A stretch of DNA of 64,000 nt from UBA6183 sp943372215 (GCA_943372215.1 CALRXU020000019.1:13679-77678), one strand, 5' to 3'; shown: positions 18,117-27,373, counted from the first letter of the stretch. The notes: generated by a model not told the origin, from the sequence alone. Program-made: numbers and translations.

Positions 18117-18151
18117 AACAGCCTGTGATTATACCACGGGCTGTTTAATTT
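18117..18151 (+). terminator. Terminator after the E2 gene
   Basis: AACAGCCTGTG / CACGGGCTGTT stem (one wobble pair) followed by TTTAATTTT. Confidence 0.75.
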
Positions 18152-18182
18152 TAACGGCATTATTATTTAACCTTTATACAAT

Positions 18183-19610
18183 ATGTTTAAACATTTTACC
18201 CTGTGGCTTGGCCTATTGGCTTTAGCAGCTTGTAACACCACCAACATTAAAGTACCCGATCCGGAGAAAACGACATATACAGAACCCGTAAAACCATTTT
18301 CTACCATAGCCATTCCCATTAATATTCCACTTAACGACATTACTGTTATTGTAAACAAACAGCTTAAGCAGGAATTGTATGCTGACAACTCTTTTGACGA
18401 CAACAACTTTGACCAATTGAAAGTAACTGTTAGCAAAAGAGATCAGATTAGGATAGAGGCTGCCACTGGCGGATTTAAAGTTGTTGCTCCGCTGCGCATT
18501 TCAGCCACTTATCGCATTCAAAAAAAGATATTTGGCAAAACCATTAACCATGAGCAGCCCATTTCTTTAAATCTTACGGCTGTTATTTATGCCATACCAA
18601 GCATTGCCTCTGATTGGAAATTGTTGTTAAAAAGTACCACTCAATTGCAATGGGACGATTTACCTGTGATAGAATTTGCTGGCATAAAAGTGGACATCCC
18701 GCAGCTTTTCGGGCGTATTATTGATAACCAAGTTCAACAACTTAATAGTTTAATTGAGAGACGAATTCCTGAACAAGTGAACTTGCGCGCATTGATACTA
18801 AAACAAACCCAGGCATTAAACAAGCCATTTAGCCTGGATACAGCAACAAACAGTTGGCTTGCCATGAAACCGTTAGGCTTTTTTTACACCCCTTTTAAAA
18901 CTACACCAACAAATTTAACTTTCAGTATTGGAGTGGCTTCTAACGTAGAAATAATTAGTGGGCAATACCCAGATATTGCTCCAAATACAACGCTCCCTCC
19001 AATAAAAATGGTGCAACAGCTTAATGATCAGGTTAAGCTTTGTTTAACCACACAAATTAGCCTGCAAACCATTAACAAACTGTTGCAACAGCAAATTGCA
19101 GGGCCACTAAACAAGTTTGAGGATAAAAACTACCTCATCAATATATTGGAAGCAACAGCTTTTGGTAACAATGGTAAAATAAACATTGGTGCTCGTATAA
19201 ACGGCTGGTACAAGTTAAAAAACAAAACACGTAAAATTAAGGGCATTATTTATTTAGAGGCCACGCCTTTTTATGACGAGGCCAGCCAAAGTATTTTAAT
19301 TAAAGACTTTGATTATTCCTTACGAACCCAAAATGTGTTAGCAGGATCAGCAGCATGGTTGCTTCAATTTTCTGGGCTTAAAAACAAACTGGCCAAAGAA
19401 ATGAAGTTTAACATTGCCAAAGAACTGGCATTTGCCAAACAAAAAGCCAATGAAAGCCTCAATAATACTTATGCCAACTATGTTCGCTTAAATGGCAACA
19501 TCAACAAAATTACTATTCCTACCATTGTATTCACCCCAACCAATATGCGTGTTGATATTTATGCGGAGGGAAATATCAATGCCCAAATTATAAATCAGGA
19601 TAAGCAATAA
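18183..19610 (+). CDS. DUF4403 family lipoprotein
   Basis: 475 residues. Signal peptide with lipobox LALAACN (Cys17), so a lipoprotein probably facing the periplasm or outer membrane. The rest matches DUF4403: an early PFSTIAIPINIPLNDITVIVNKQLKQELY segment, WKLLLKSTTQLQWDDLP, and a repeated beta-rich architecture reminiscent of lipid-binding TULIP-like proteins. Function is not known. It is preceded by the E2 terminator and followed by a small gene with its own operator-like palindrome, so it is probably monocistronic. Confidence 0.85.
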   Translation: MFKHFTLWLGLLALAACNTTNIKVPDPEKTTYTEPVKPFSTIAIPINIPLNDITVIVNKQLKQELYADNSFDDNNFDQLKVTVSKRDQIRIEAATGGFKVVAPLRISATYRIQKKIFGKTINHEQPISLNLTAVIYAIPSIASDWKLLLKSTTQLQWDDLPVIEFAGIKVDIPQLFGRIIDNQVQQLNSLIERRIPEQVNLRALILKQTQALNKPFSLDTATNSWLAMKPLGFFYTPFKTTPTNLTFSIGVASNVEIISGQYPDIAPNTTLPPIKMVQQLNDQVKLCLTTQISLQTINKLLQQQIAGPLNKFEDKNYLINILEATAFGNNGKINIGARINGWYKLKNKTRKIKGIIYLEATPFYDEASQSILIKDFDYSLRTQNVLAGSAAWLLQFSGLKNKLAKEMKFNIAKELAFAKQKANESLNNTYANYVRLNGNINKITIPTIVFTPTNMRVDIYAEGNINAQIINQDKQ

Positions 19611-19660
19611 AACAGGTACTATATTGGGGATAAGAAAAAAATGGTCAAATGAAAAATAAG

Positions 19661-19678
19661 TACACCTTTGTAGGTGTA
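19661..19678 (+). promoter_or_regulatory. Perfect palindrome upstream of the PhnA-like gene
   Basis: TACACCT-TTGT-AGGTGTA, a perfect 7-bp inverted repeat with four-base centre, 11 bases before the start codon. It overlaps a -7-like CACCTTTG. Could be an operator or a 5' hairpin. Confidence 0.4.
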
Positions 19679-19689
19679 AAAACAACCAA

Positions 19690-19899
19690 ATGGAAGTAAA
19701 AGACAGCAACGGCAATTTGCTTAATGAAGGAGATTCCGTGACCATTATAAAAGACCTTAAGGTAAAAGGCTCTTCAACGGTGATAAAACGAGGCACCGTA
19801 ATTAAAAACATACGCCTTACTGATGATGAAAAAGAAATTGAAGGAAGGGCCAACAAGGAACAAATGGTGCTTAAAACAGAATTCCTAAAGAAAGTATAG
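19690..19899 (+). CDS. PhnA/YjdM C-terminal domain protein
   Basis: 69 residues. Matches the C-terminal half of the PhnA (YjdM) family: VKDSNGNLLNEGDSVTIIKDLKVKGSS, then GTVIKNIRL and LKTEFLKKV. Family members in Proteobacteria also have an N-terminal zinc ribbon, which is absent here; the short form is common in Bacteroidota. Despite the name, a role in alkylphosphonate use is not supported for this family. It lies 18 bases before kdsB and may be co-transcribed with it. Confidence 0.85.
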   Translation: MEVKDSNGNLLNEGDSVTIIKDLKVKGSSTVIKRGTVIKNIRLTDDEKEIEGRANKEQMVLKTEFLKKV

Positions 19900-19917
19900 C
19901 AGACTAATATTATTATT

Positions 19918-20643
19918 ATGAAAAAAATCATCGGTGTTATTCCTGCCCGCTATGCATCAACCCGTTTTCCGGGCAAGCCACTTATTGATATTGGTGGAAA
20001 AAGCATGCTACAAAGGGTTTATGAGCAATGCCTTAAAGCCAAGCTGCTTAATGAAGTAATAGTTGCCACTGATGATGAACGTATTGTAGCACATGTGCAT
20101 GGTTTTGGGGGATTGGTAATGCTTACCTCACCTAACCACCAAAGTGGAACAGACCGCTGTGCGGAAGTGCTATCCACGTTTTCAGACCAGGTTGATGTGG
20201 TTATAAACATACAAGGCGATGAGCCTTTTATTGCTCCTGAGCAGATTGATTTGTTGGCTTCTGCTTTTGAGGATGATAATACCCAAATCGCCACACTTAT
20301 TAAAAAACTTACTTCTGAAGAAGAGATAAGAAACCCTAATGTGGTAAAAGCCATTTTTAACCACAAGCAGGAAGCCATTTATTTTTCTAGAAACGCCATT
20401 CCATACCGAAGAAGCCCAGATGCCATCATCACTTATTATAAACATATTGGCATATACGGATACAGTTCTAAAACATTAAGTGCCATTACCAAACTTCCGG
20501 TAAGTGATTTGGAAAAAGCCGAAAATCTAGAGCAGTTGAGGTGGATAGAAAACGGCTATAAAATCACCTTAAAAGAAACCACTCTTGAAACGATTGCTAT
20601 TGACACCCCCGATGATTTGGCAAGGGTGTTGGCGTCATTATAA
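19918..20643 (+). CDS. kdsB: 3-deoxy-manno-octulosonate cytidylyltransferase
   Basis: 241 residues. Activates Kdo as CMP-Kdo for lipid A/LPS inner core assembly in the cytoplasm. Motifs: GVIPARYASTRFPGKPL nucleotide-binding N-terminus, SGTDRCAEV, NIQGDEPFI with metal-binding Asp, and FSRNAIPYRR. The length and order agree with KdsB. It shows the organism builds Kdo-containing lipopolysaccharide. Starts 18 bases after the PhnA-like gene. Confidence 0.96.
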   Translation: MKKIIGVIPARYASTRFPGKPLIDIGGKSMLQRVYEQCLKAKLLNEVIVATDDERIVAHVHGFGGLVMLTSPNHQSGTDRCAEVLSTFSDQVDVVINIQGDEPFIAPEQIDLLASAFEDDNTQIATLIKKLTSEEEIRNPNVVKAIFNHKQEAIYFSRNAIPYRRSPDAIITYYKHIGIYGYSSKTLSAITKLPVSDLEKAENLEQLRWIENGYKITLKETTLETIAIDTPDDLARVLASL

Positions 20644-20762
20644 GAGCGTTACTAAATATGGGCGCAACACTGGGTTTAGAAATTTCCCAGTTACCAACGT
20701 GCCTGTTGAAAAATAGTTTAAGGCTATTTGTAGCCTAGACTTTTTAGCCTGTAAAATTTTAT

Positions 20763-20770
20763 TACCTTTG
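20763..20770 (+). promoter_or_regulatory. -7 promoter element for pyrG
   Basis: TACCTTTG, exact TAnnTTTG match 104 bases before the pyrG ATG, leaving an unusually long leader for this genome. Confidence 0.6.
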
Positions 20771-20774
20771 TAAC

Positions 20775-20830
20775 CCATATAGATGAAAATGCTATATGGT
20801 TGCGGGTTTTCAGCTTTTTGCTGATTTTTC
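20775..20830 (+). promoter_or_regulatory. Candidate structured leader/attenuator of pyrG
   Basis: Two hairpins in the pyrG leader: CCATATAG/CTATATGG (20775-20782 with 20792-20799), then TCAGC-TTTTT-GCTGA (20810-20824) followed by TTTTTCTT, which has terminator form though with a short stem. pyrG is controlled by leader attenuation in Gram-positive bacteria; whether that applies here is inference. Confidence 0.35.
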
Positions 20831-20873
20831 TTGAAACCATAGGTTTTCTCCCTCAAAAAAGCTCGCGCAAAAC

Positions 20874-22490
20874 ATGACACACAATCCAAAATATATTTTC
20901 GTTACCGGTGGTGTAACTTCCTCTTTAGGTAAAGGTATTATTTCTGCTTCATTGGCTAAATTACTTCAAGCTAGAGGCTATACTGTAACCATTCAAAAGT
21001 TTGACCCCTATATTAATGTGGACCCAGGTACCTTAAACCCTTATGAGCATGGGGAGTGCTATGTAACTGAAGATGGAGCAGAAACCGATTTGGATTTAGG
21101 ACATTATGAGCGGTTTTTGAATGTTCCTACCTCACAGGCCAACAATGTAACCACAGGCCGCATTTACCAATCTGTAATTGACAAAGAACGCCAAGGAGCT
21201 TATTTAGGGAAAACGGTTCAGGTAATTCCGCACATTACGGATGAAATTAAGCACCGCATGAAGTTGTTGGGTGATAGCGGAAAGTACGAAATCATTATTA
21301 CCGAATTGGGTGGAACCGTGGGCGACATTGAATCATTACCTTATATTGAGGCTGTGCGTCAGTTAAAATGGGAGCTAAAACCAGAAGATTGTATTGTTAT
21401 TCATTTAACCTTACTGCCTTATTTGGCAACCGCACATGAGCTTAAAACCAAACCCACACAACATTCCGTTAAAATGTTACTCGAGTCAGGTGTACAACCA
21501 GATGTGTTGGTTTGCCGTGCTGAACACCCCATTAATAAAGACATCAAGAAAAAAATTGCCCTGTTTTGCAACGTAACACCAACTTCGGTTATTGAAGCGT
21601 TAGACTTACCTACCATTTATGATGTGCCAATGGCCATGCTTAAAGAAAAGTTGGATAGAACGGTATTAAGTAAGCTTAAACTTTCAGCCAAAAATGAGCC
21701 TGATATGGACAGTTGGTTGAATTTTTTAACACGCCATAAAAACCCCAAACACGAAGTGAAAATTGGGTTGGTGGGTAAATATGTTGAATTACCAGATGCT
21801 TACAAAAGTATTGCAGAAGCCTTTGTGCATGCAGGGGCAAATAGAGAATGTAAAGTAAGATTAGAATACATACACAGCGAATTGATTACCGATGAAAATG
21901 CGCATCACAAACTGGGCCATTTAGACGGAGTGCTTGTTGCACCTGGCTTTGGCGACCGAGGCATTGATGGGAAAATTGCTGCGGTAAAATTTGTACGTGA
22001 GCATAAAATTCCATTTTTTGGTATTTGTTTGGGTATGCAAACTTGTGTGATTGAATTTGCGCGCAACGTAATGGGGCTAAAAGATGCGCACAGCACGGAA
22101 ATGAACTCCAAAACCAAAAATGCGGTGATTGACATGATGCCTGACCAGAAAAAGATTACAGCAAAAGGTGGCACTATGCGTTTAGGAGCTTACACTTGTG
22201 AAATAACCAAAGACAGTAAAGCCTATAAAGCATACGAAAAAACACGGGTAACAGAAAGACACCGTCACCGTTATGAGTTTAACGGAAAATACACCAAGGA
22301 TTTTGAGGCAAAAGGGATGTACGTTACTGGAGTTAACCCTGACACCAAACTGGCCGAAATAGTAGAGATTAAAGACCATCCATATTTTGTTGGGGTACAG
22401 TTTCACCCCGAATACAAAAGTACCGTACTTGCACCACACCCATTATTTGTTAAGTTTGTTAAAGCAGCAATTGATTACAGCAACAGCTAG
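20874..22490 (+). CDS. pyrG: CTP synthase
   Basis: 538 residues, full length. Converts UTP to CTP using ATP and glutamine. N-terminal amidoligase domain with FVTGGVTSSLGKGIISASLA, the KFDPYINVDPGTLNPYEHGE and ELGGTVGDIES signatures; C-terminal class I glutamine amidotransferase with nucleophile Cys in FFGICLGMQ and His511/Glu513 in FHPEY. Sits upstream of yidC with a lipoprotein and miaE between them; pyrG-yidC proximity is common in Bacteroidota. Long leader with hairpins may regulate it. Confidence 0.98.
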   Translation: MTHNPKYIFVTGGVTSSLGKGIISASLAKLLQARGYTVTIQKFDPYINVDPGTLNPYEHGECYVTEDGAETDLDLGHYERFLNVPTSQANNVTTGRIYQSVIDKERQGAYLGKTVQVIPHITDEIKHRMKLLGDSGKYEIIITELGGTVGDIESLPYIEAVRQLKWELKPEDCIVIHLTLLPYLATAHELKTKPTQHSVKMLLESGVQPDVLVCRAEHPINKDIKKKIALFCNVTPTSVIEALDLPTIYDVPMAMLKEKLDRTVLSKLKLSAKNEPDMDSWLNFLTRHKNPKHEVKIGLVGKYVELPDAYKSIAEAFVHAGANRECKVRLEYIHSELITDENAHHKLGHLDGVLVAPGFGDRGIDGKIAAVKFVREHKIPFFGICLGMQTCVIEFARNVMGLKDAHSTEMNSKTKNAVIDMMPDQKKITAKGGTMRLGAYTCEITKDSKAYKAYEKTRVTERHRHRYEFNGKYTKDFEAKGMYVTGVNPDTKLAEIVEIKDHPYFVGVQFHPEYKSTVLAPHPLFVKFVKAAIDYSNS

Positions 22491-22513
22491 TTTGGCCTTA
22501 TTATTTTATTGGT

Positions 22514-23083
22514 TTGATAAAACACGTCCAGGTTATAGCTTGCTTATGTTTATTGCTACTTACTGCATGCAGCCAACAACGATTTTCTTTTAGAGAAACT
22601 ATTCCGGCTGGGTATAGCTCAAATAAATACTGTAACAGCCATAGGCTAATCACAAAATCAGTAGCTACTGAAAACATTGCTTCCGTTGCGGTATGCAAGG
22701 AAAAGGATATTTCCCAAACTCAAGCAGTAGCAATCATCAACAATAGCTATGAATTGAAAAAGCCGAACATCACCTTGGTGAAGTCATTTAAGTTTGCTCA
22801 ACCAAAGATTGATACTGCGCAAAAAAATACACTTGTAACGAAGTCCAGTCCCCCAACGTCATCCACAGAGATTGAGAGTTATGCCTTGTTAAGCATAATA
22901 GCTGCCGTTGCGGGTCTTTTTGTATTCGGCCTACTGCTGGGAATTATGGCGATGGTTTTTGGTATTATAGCTCTTGTGCACATTCAAAAAAATAAGAACA
23001 AAGGTACATTAACTGCCTGGTTAGGGATTTTGTTAGGCTTCTTTGATATCGTAGCTTTGATGGTCTATATTTCAATGCTTTAA
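22514..23083 (+). CDS. Lipoprotein with DUF4190-like two-helix membrane domain
   Basis: 189 residues from a TTG start at 22514 (MIKHVQVIACLCLLLLTACS), a signal peptide with lipobox LLTAC and Cys19. The middle is low-complexity and polar. The C-terminal third (about 125-189) has two hydrophobic helices, with LLGIMAMVFGIIALVHIQKN and LGILLGFFDIVALMVYI, like DUF4190 domains. A lipoprotein anchor plus C-terminal helices is odd and would tether both ends to membrane. Function unknown. Confidence 0.72.
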   Translation: MIKHVQVIACLCLLLLTACSQQRFSFRETIPAGYSSNKYCNSHRLITKSVATENIASVAVCKEKDISQTQAVAIINNSYELKKPNITLVKSFKFAQPKIDTAQKNTLVTKSSPPTSSTEIESYALLSIIAAVAGLFVFGLLLGIMAMVFGIIALVHIQKNKNKGTLTAWLGILLGFFDIVALMVYISML

Positions 23084-23091
23084 ACAAAGAA

Positions 23092-23691
23092 CTAATGTAT
23101 CCTATCCGCTTTGGGAGTTAAGCGTTGCATAATTTCGGCTTCTCCATCCAATATTTCCTGCCAGCGTTTTTTAACATACTCTTCCCCTTTATATTCCTTG
23201 GCCAAATCAATAAAGGTGCGGTAGTGGCCTGCTTCGCTTACCATAAACTCATGGTAAAAAGTGCGTAAATCAGGGTCGTTTACATGCAACGATAATACCC
23301 TGAAACGCTCGCAACTGCGGGCCTCAATCATGGCCAACAACAATAAACGTTCAGCCACCTGCTCATTTCTATCCCCTCCGCGGGTAATCAACTTCATCAA
23401 TTCATTTACATAAACGTCCTTACGTTGTGCACCAAATTTAAAACCACGTTTTTCCAGTTCTTTTAACACTTTTCTAAAATGGCCCCACTCTTCTGCAACT
23501 ATGGCCGTGCATTCCTTCACCATTTTTTCCATTTCAGGGTATTGCACAATTAATGAAATACCTGTTGTGGCGGCCTTCTGCTCACAATAAGCATGATCAA
23601 TTAAAACTTCTTCAATAGATTTTTCTGCTGCATTGGCCCAACGTGGGTCAGTAGCTAATTTTAGTCCTAACATTGGGGCAAATATAGCCAT
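23092..23691 (-). CDS. miaE: tRNA-(ms2io6A)-hydroxylase MiaE
   Basis: 199 residues. Di-iron monooxygenase of the ferritin-like fold hydroxylating the isopentenyl group of ms2i6A37 in tRNA. Iron ligands are visible as paired Glu/ExxH motifs: IVAEEWGHFRKVLKEL, MIEARSCERFRVL and VSEAGHYRTFIDLA. Length equals the family. The start MAIFAPMLGLKLATDP gives a good N-terminus. Convergent with the preceding lipoprotein gene with only eight bases between. Confidence 0.93.
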   Translation of the reverse strand: MAIFAPMLGLKLATDPRWANAAEKSIEEVLIDHAYCEQKAATTGISLIVQYPEMEKMVKECTAIVAEEWGHFRKVLKELEKRGFKFGAQRKDVYVNELMKLITRGGDRNEQVAERLLLLAMIEARSCERFRVLSLHVNDPDLRTFYHEFMVSEAGHYRTFIDLAKEYKGEEYVKKRWQEILDGEAEIMQRLTPKADRIH

Positions 23692-23856
23692 ATTTCGGTT
23701 TGAGGTGGTTGATGAATAGTTTGAAAGGATTAATCCTTGTGCAGTTTTTATGGTAATTTTTAACCATTTAATATAACTTAACCACTTGCCAAACAGCCAT
23801 TCACCGAAAAAAGCGGTTGCGCCTGTTTAATTATAACTTACCTGTGCAAAAATCAT

Positions 23857-23864
23857 TACTTTTG
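23857..23864 (+). promoter_or_regulatory. -7 promoter element for yidC
   Basis: TACTTTTG, TAnnTTTG match, 33 bases before the yidC ATG. Confidence 0.6.
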
Positions 23865-23896
23865 CACGCTGTTTTTAAAAGCACAACTTAAATAAC

Positions 23897-25717
23897 ATGG
23901 ATAGAAATTCGATGATTGGCCTTGGGCTGATATTTGTGATTCTGGTAACTTTTGCATGGATTAACCAACCTAGTGATGCTGAACTTCAAGCAATTCAACA
24001 TCAAAAAGATTCTATTATTAAAGTAAACCAGCAACAAGCTAGTATTGCCAGTGAACAACTTAGGTTAAAAGCCAAAACGGACAGCCTAAAACAAGCTGAT
24101 ACCAATGTCATAAAACAATCATACGGATCGTTTGCAGGCGCTGTAAATGGCAAAGAAACTTTTACCACCTTTGAAAACAAAGAATTGTTGCTTAGTGTAA
24201 GCAACTTGGGAGGTACCTTGAAAAAAGTTGCACTAAAGAACCACAAAAAATATGATGGTACTGAATTGTTGCTATTTGACGGTACCAACGAGGAGTTGAA
24301 TTATTCCTTTAAAACCAATGATGGTAAGTTAATTAACACGGGAGAGTTATATTTTACTCCGAAGTTGGCTGCCGATGGTAAAAGCTTAAGCATGGTTTTA
24401 ACCGTTGGGCCAAACCAATACATTGAACAGAAATATGCGTTTACCGACAATGATAATTTATTGGCGTACGAGTTTAACGTGGTTGGACTTGAAAAAACCA
24501 TTGCGGCATCGAGCAATTTTATTGACATGACCTGGGCTGCCAACATGAAACAGCAGGAAAAAAGCTTAGATGCAGAGTTGCGTACCACCACCATTTACTG
24601 GAAAACCAATACCGAAGAGCCTGATTACATTGCAGAAACTAAGGAAGAAACCAAGGATATTACAACACCTGTTAAATGGGTGTCGTTTAAACAACAGTAT
24701 TTTAGTGCAAGTCTTATTGCCGACAAAGAGTTTACAGGCGTTAAACTCACCACCAAAAACGACCCCTCTTTAAAATCCATTAAATTTTTAGACGCCAAAT
24801 GCATTATTCCATACAGCCATAAAGCCAACGAGAGTTTTGCCATGAAGTTTTATTTTGGTGCCAACCATTACAAAACCTTGGCCAAACTAGATATTGAGCT
24901 GGAACGCATTGTGCCAATGGGCTGGGGTATTTTCCGTTGGGTAAACAAGTATTTAACCGTTAACGTATTTTATTTTTTAAGCCAATACATTGGTAGTTTC
25001 GGTTTAATCATTTTCTTACTGACACTCATTGTTAAAACAATTCTATTTCCATTGGTTTATCGCTCGTACCTATCAACAGCTAAAATGCGTGTGCTAAAAC
25101 CCGAAACAGATGTAATTAAGGAGAAGTATGGCGATGACATGGCCAAGGTGCAGCAAGAGAACATGAAAATCTACCGTCAGGCAGGAGTGAATCCACTTGG
25201 GGGCTGTATTCCGGTATTGCTGCAAATGCCCATTTTGGTTGCCATGTTCCAGTTTTTTCCAAGTGCGTTTGAGCTGCGCCAACAAGCCTTTTTATGGGCC
25301 AATGACTTAAGTACTTATGATAGTATTATGGAATTGGGCTTTAGCATTCCTGGATATGGTAGCCATGTGAGTTTGTTTGCAATACTCATGACGGTTTCTT
25401 CTATTGCTTTTGCTGTGTATAACAGCGACCAAAGCGGCATGACGGGCCAAATGAAATGGATGAGTTATATCATGCCGGTGGTGTTTTTATTTGTATTAAA
25501 CAGCTATTCTTCAGGGTTAAATTACTATTACTTTGTAAGTAATTTGTTTACCATTGGCCAACAATTAATGATTAGGGGCTTTGTTGATGATAAAAAATTA
25601 CATGCTGAAATACAGGAAAACAAAAAGAAACCTGTTAAGGTGAATAAATTTCAGCAGAAACTAGAAGAAATGGCAAAAGCCAAGGGCGTTGACCCCAAAA
25701 CAATGAAAAAGAAATAA
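23897..25717 (+). CDS. yidC: Membrane protein insertase YidC
   Basis: 606 residues. Inserts proteins into the inner membrane alone or with Sec. N-terminal helix (IGLGLIFVILVTFAWI), coiled periplasmic stretch, large beta-sandwich periplasmic domain (about 75-340), and the C-terminal five-helix insertase core from about 355, with the substrate-groove Arg in LVYRSYLSTAKMR and the conserved NPLGGCIPVLLQMPI segment. The Lys-rich tail (KKPVKVNKF ... KTMKKK) could contact ribosomes. Has a promoter in front and a strong terminator behind. Confidence 0.97.
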   Translation: MDRNSMIGLGLIFVILVTFAWINQPSDAELQAIQHQKDSIIKVNQQQASIASEQLRLKAKTDSLKQADTNVIKQSYGSFAGAVNGKETFTTFENKELLLSVSNLGGTLKKVALKNHKKYDGTELLLFDGTNEELNYSFKTNDGKLINTGELYFTPKLAADGKSLSMVLTVGPNQYIEQKYAFTDNDNLLAYEFNVVGLEKTIAASSNFIDMTWAANMKQQEKSLDAELRTTTIYWKTNTEEPDYIAETKEETKDITTPVKWVSFKQQYFSASLIADKEFTGVKLTTKNDPSLKSIKFLDAKCIIPYSHKANESFAMKFYFGANHYKTLAKLDIELERIVPMGWGIFRWVNKYLTVNVFYFLSQYIGSFGLIIFLLTLIVKTILFPLVYRSYLSTAKMRVLKPETDVIKEKYGDDMAKVQQENMKIYRQAGVNPLGGCIPVLLQMPILVAMFQFFPSAFELRQQAFLWANDLSTYDSIMELGFSIPGYGSHVSLFAILMTVSSIAFAVYNSDQSGMTGQMKWMSYIMPVVFLFVLNSYSSGLNYYYFVSNLFTIGQQLMIRGFVDDKKLHAEIQENKKKPVKVNKFQQKLEEMAKAKGVDPKTMKKK

Positions 25718-25734
25718 TACTTTTTCCAATTAAA

Positions 25735-25771
25735 GAAAACGCCCTTATGCAAGCACATAAGGGCGTTTTTA
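25735..25771 (+). terminator. Strong terminator after yidC
   Basis: AAAACGCCCTTATG, six-base loop, CATAAGGGCGTTTTT: a 14-base perfect stem with T run. Confidence 0.94.
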
Positions 25772-25826
25772 TTTGATTATCAAGCTTAAATTTAAAAGTT
25801 GCAAAAGAAATGCCATAATATTAACC

Positions 25827-25834
25827 TACCTTTG
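25827..25834 (+). promoter_or_regulatory. -7 promoter element for the cold-shock protein gene
   Basis: TACCTTTG, TAnnTTTG match, 43 bases before the start codon. Confidence 0.6.
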
Positions 25835-25876
25835 CACGCGGAGTAAATTGCTCCAGTTAATACAAACACAAAAACA

Positions 25877-26434
25877 ATGGGTAGATCGCAGGAAACATTT
25901 AGCAAAAAAGAAAACGAGCGTAAGAAAATAAAAAAGAGAAAAGATAAGGCTGAGAAGAAAGAAGAACGCAAAGCCAATTCCGATAAAGGAAAATCTTTTG
26001 AAGATATGCTTGCTTATGTTGATGAAAATGGCAACCTGACAGCTACCCCTCCTGATCCTAAAAAGAAAAAAGTAATTATTACTGAAGATATTCAGATTGG
26101 TGTTTCAAGGCGCGTTGACGAGCCTGAAGAACTGGTAAAAAATGGCGTGGTAACTTTCTTTAACGAATCAAAAGGATACGGGTTTATTAAAAACCTACAA
26201 AATGGAGAAAGTGTTTTTGTACACATTAACAGCCTGAATGCACCCATTAAAGAAAATGATAAGGTTACTTACATGGTGGAAATGGGCCACAAAGGGCCTA
26301 ATGCAGTGAATGTAAATCCCGCAGTACCTGTGCCTGTAGCGTCTAAAGTTCCTGCTGCAAAAGCACCAGTTGCGTCAATAGCACCAGAGCCAACTCCAGA
26401 AGCGCCAGAAACCCCAAGTCAGCCAGAAGCTTAA
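25877..26434 (+). CDS. Cold-shock-domain protein with basic N-terminus and Pro/Ala tail
   Basis: 185 residues. An N-terminal highly basic segment (KENERKKIKKRKDKAEKKEE, about 11-31), a linker, then a cold-shock domain from about 90 to 150 with RNA-binding motifs GYGFIK (RNP1) and SVFVHI (RNP2), then a Pro/Ala/Glu tail. The cold-shock core binds single-stranded RNA or DNA. The three-part layout is typical of Bacteroidota CSD proteins, which replace the short CspA type. Alone between yidC's terminator and a convergent phosphorylase gene. Confidence 0.92.
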   Translation: MGRSQETFSKKENERKKIKKRKDKAEKKEERKANSDKGKSFEDMLAYVDENGNLTATPPDPKKKKVIITEDIQIGVSRRVDEPEELVKNGVVTFFNESKGYGFIKNLQNGESVFVHINSLNAPIKENDKVTYMVEMGHKGPNAVNVNPAVPVPVASKVPAAKAPVASIAPEPTPEAPETPSQPEA

Positions 26435-26442
26435 TCTGTTTC

Positions 26443-27312
26443 CTAGTCCAATGTTATTTCCAGTACCTGCTTAATCGTCTGATCAACTATTGCTTCAGGG
26501 TTGCGGCTAAAGGTATGATTAATTCTATTGGCCAATATGGCATTTACTGACAGGGCTTCGTGTCCAAGTAAAGAAGCCATACCATAGATACCAGCCGTTT
26601 CCATTTCAAAATTGGTAATGCGCTTGCCCAGTGCGTTCACCCTACTTAATTTCTCAATCAAATTGTCATATCTCCTTTCAGCACGCAACATGCGCCCTTG
26701 TGGGCCATAAAAACCACAACAAGTGGCTGTAATGCCTGTTGCAAAATGTGGGGTAAAGCGGTCTAATAAATTGGCGCCTGCTTTAAACAAATAAGGAGTG
26801 ATAAAAAGTAAATCCAATTGCTCATCAATTGACGTAAGCAGGTTTGCGATTTCATCTGGTTCTTCATAATCATAAAACTGCATCAATCCATCCAGGCCCA
26901 AACCAAACGATGAAACTAGTACACTATCAACCGCTACATCAGCTTGCAGTGCCCCACTGGTGCCTATGCGCACAATGTTTAATGAGGTAAGCTCTTGTTT
27001 GATGGTTTTGGTGCTTAAATCAACATTTACCAAAGCATCCAGTTCATTCATTACGATATCAATATTATCTGTGCCGATACCTGTGGAAATAACTGACAAC
27101 CTTTTGTTGCCAATATATCCAGTGTGGGTTACAAACTCTCTTTTGCTTTTTTTTACTTCAATGCTATCAAAATGCTTAGACACATGCGGCACGCGATCTT
27201 GATCACCCACAAAAATAATGGTGTCGGCAATATCCTCTGGTAATAAATGCAGGTGATAAATGCTCCCATCAGGGTTCAGTATCAATTCACTTTCAGGTAT
27301 TTGATTTTGCAT
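26443..27312 (-). CDS. Nucleoside phosphorylase (uridine phosphorylase-like)
   Basis: 289 residues of the NP-I family, which cleaves nucleosides with phosphate to free base and ribose-1-phosphate. Seen: IIFVGDQDRVPHVSKHFD, STGIGTDNIDIVMNELDAL, RIGTSGALQADV and the substrate-binding FEMETAGIYGMA (Glu-Met-Glu) motif. The length and motifs favour the uridine phosphorylase side, but the exact base is not certain. Convergent with the cold-shock gene and divergent from the universal stress gene. Confidence 0.88.
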   Translation of the reverse strand: MQNQIPESELILNPDGSIYHLHLLPEDIADTIIFVGDQDRVPHVSKHFDSIEVKKSKREFVTHTGYIGNKRLSVISTGIGTDNIDIVMNELDALVNVDLSTKTIKQELTSLNIVRIGTSGALQADVAVDSVLVSSFGLGLDGLMQFYDYEEPDEIANLLTSIDEQLDLLFITPYLFKAGANLLDRFTPHFATGITATCCGFYGPQGRMLRAERRYDNLIEKLSRVNALGKRITNFEMETAGIYGMASLLGHEALSVNAILANRINHTFSRNPEAIVDQTIKQVLEITLD

Positions 27313-27365
27313 AAGCGGTTTTATAATAATTAACTAATATCATATATTGCATGGAACTCTAGCAT

Positions 27366-27373
27366 TAAATTTG
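27366..27373 (+). promoter_or_regulatory. -7 promoter element for the universal stress protein gene
   Basis: TAAATTTG, TAnnTTTG match, 34 bases before the start codon. Confidence 0.55.
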
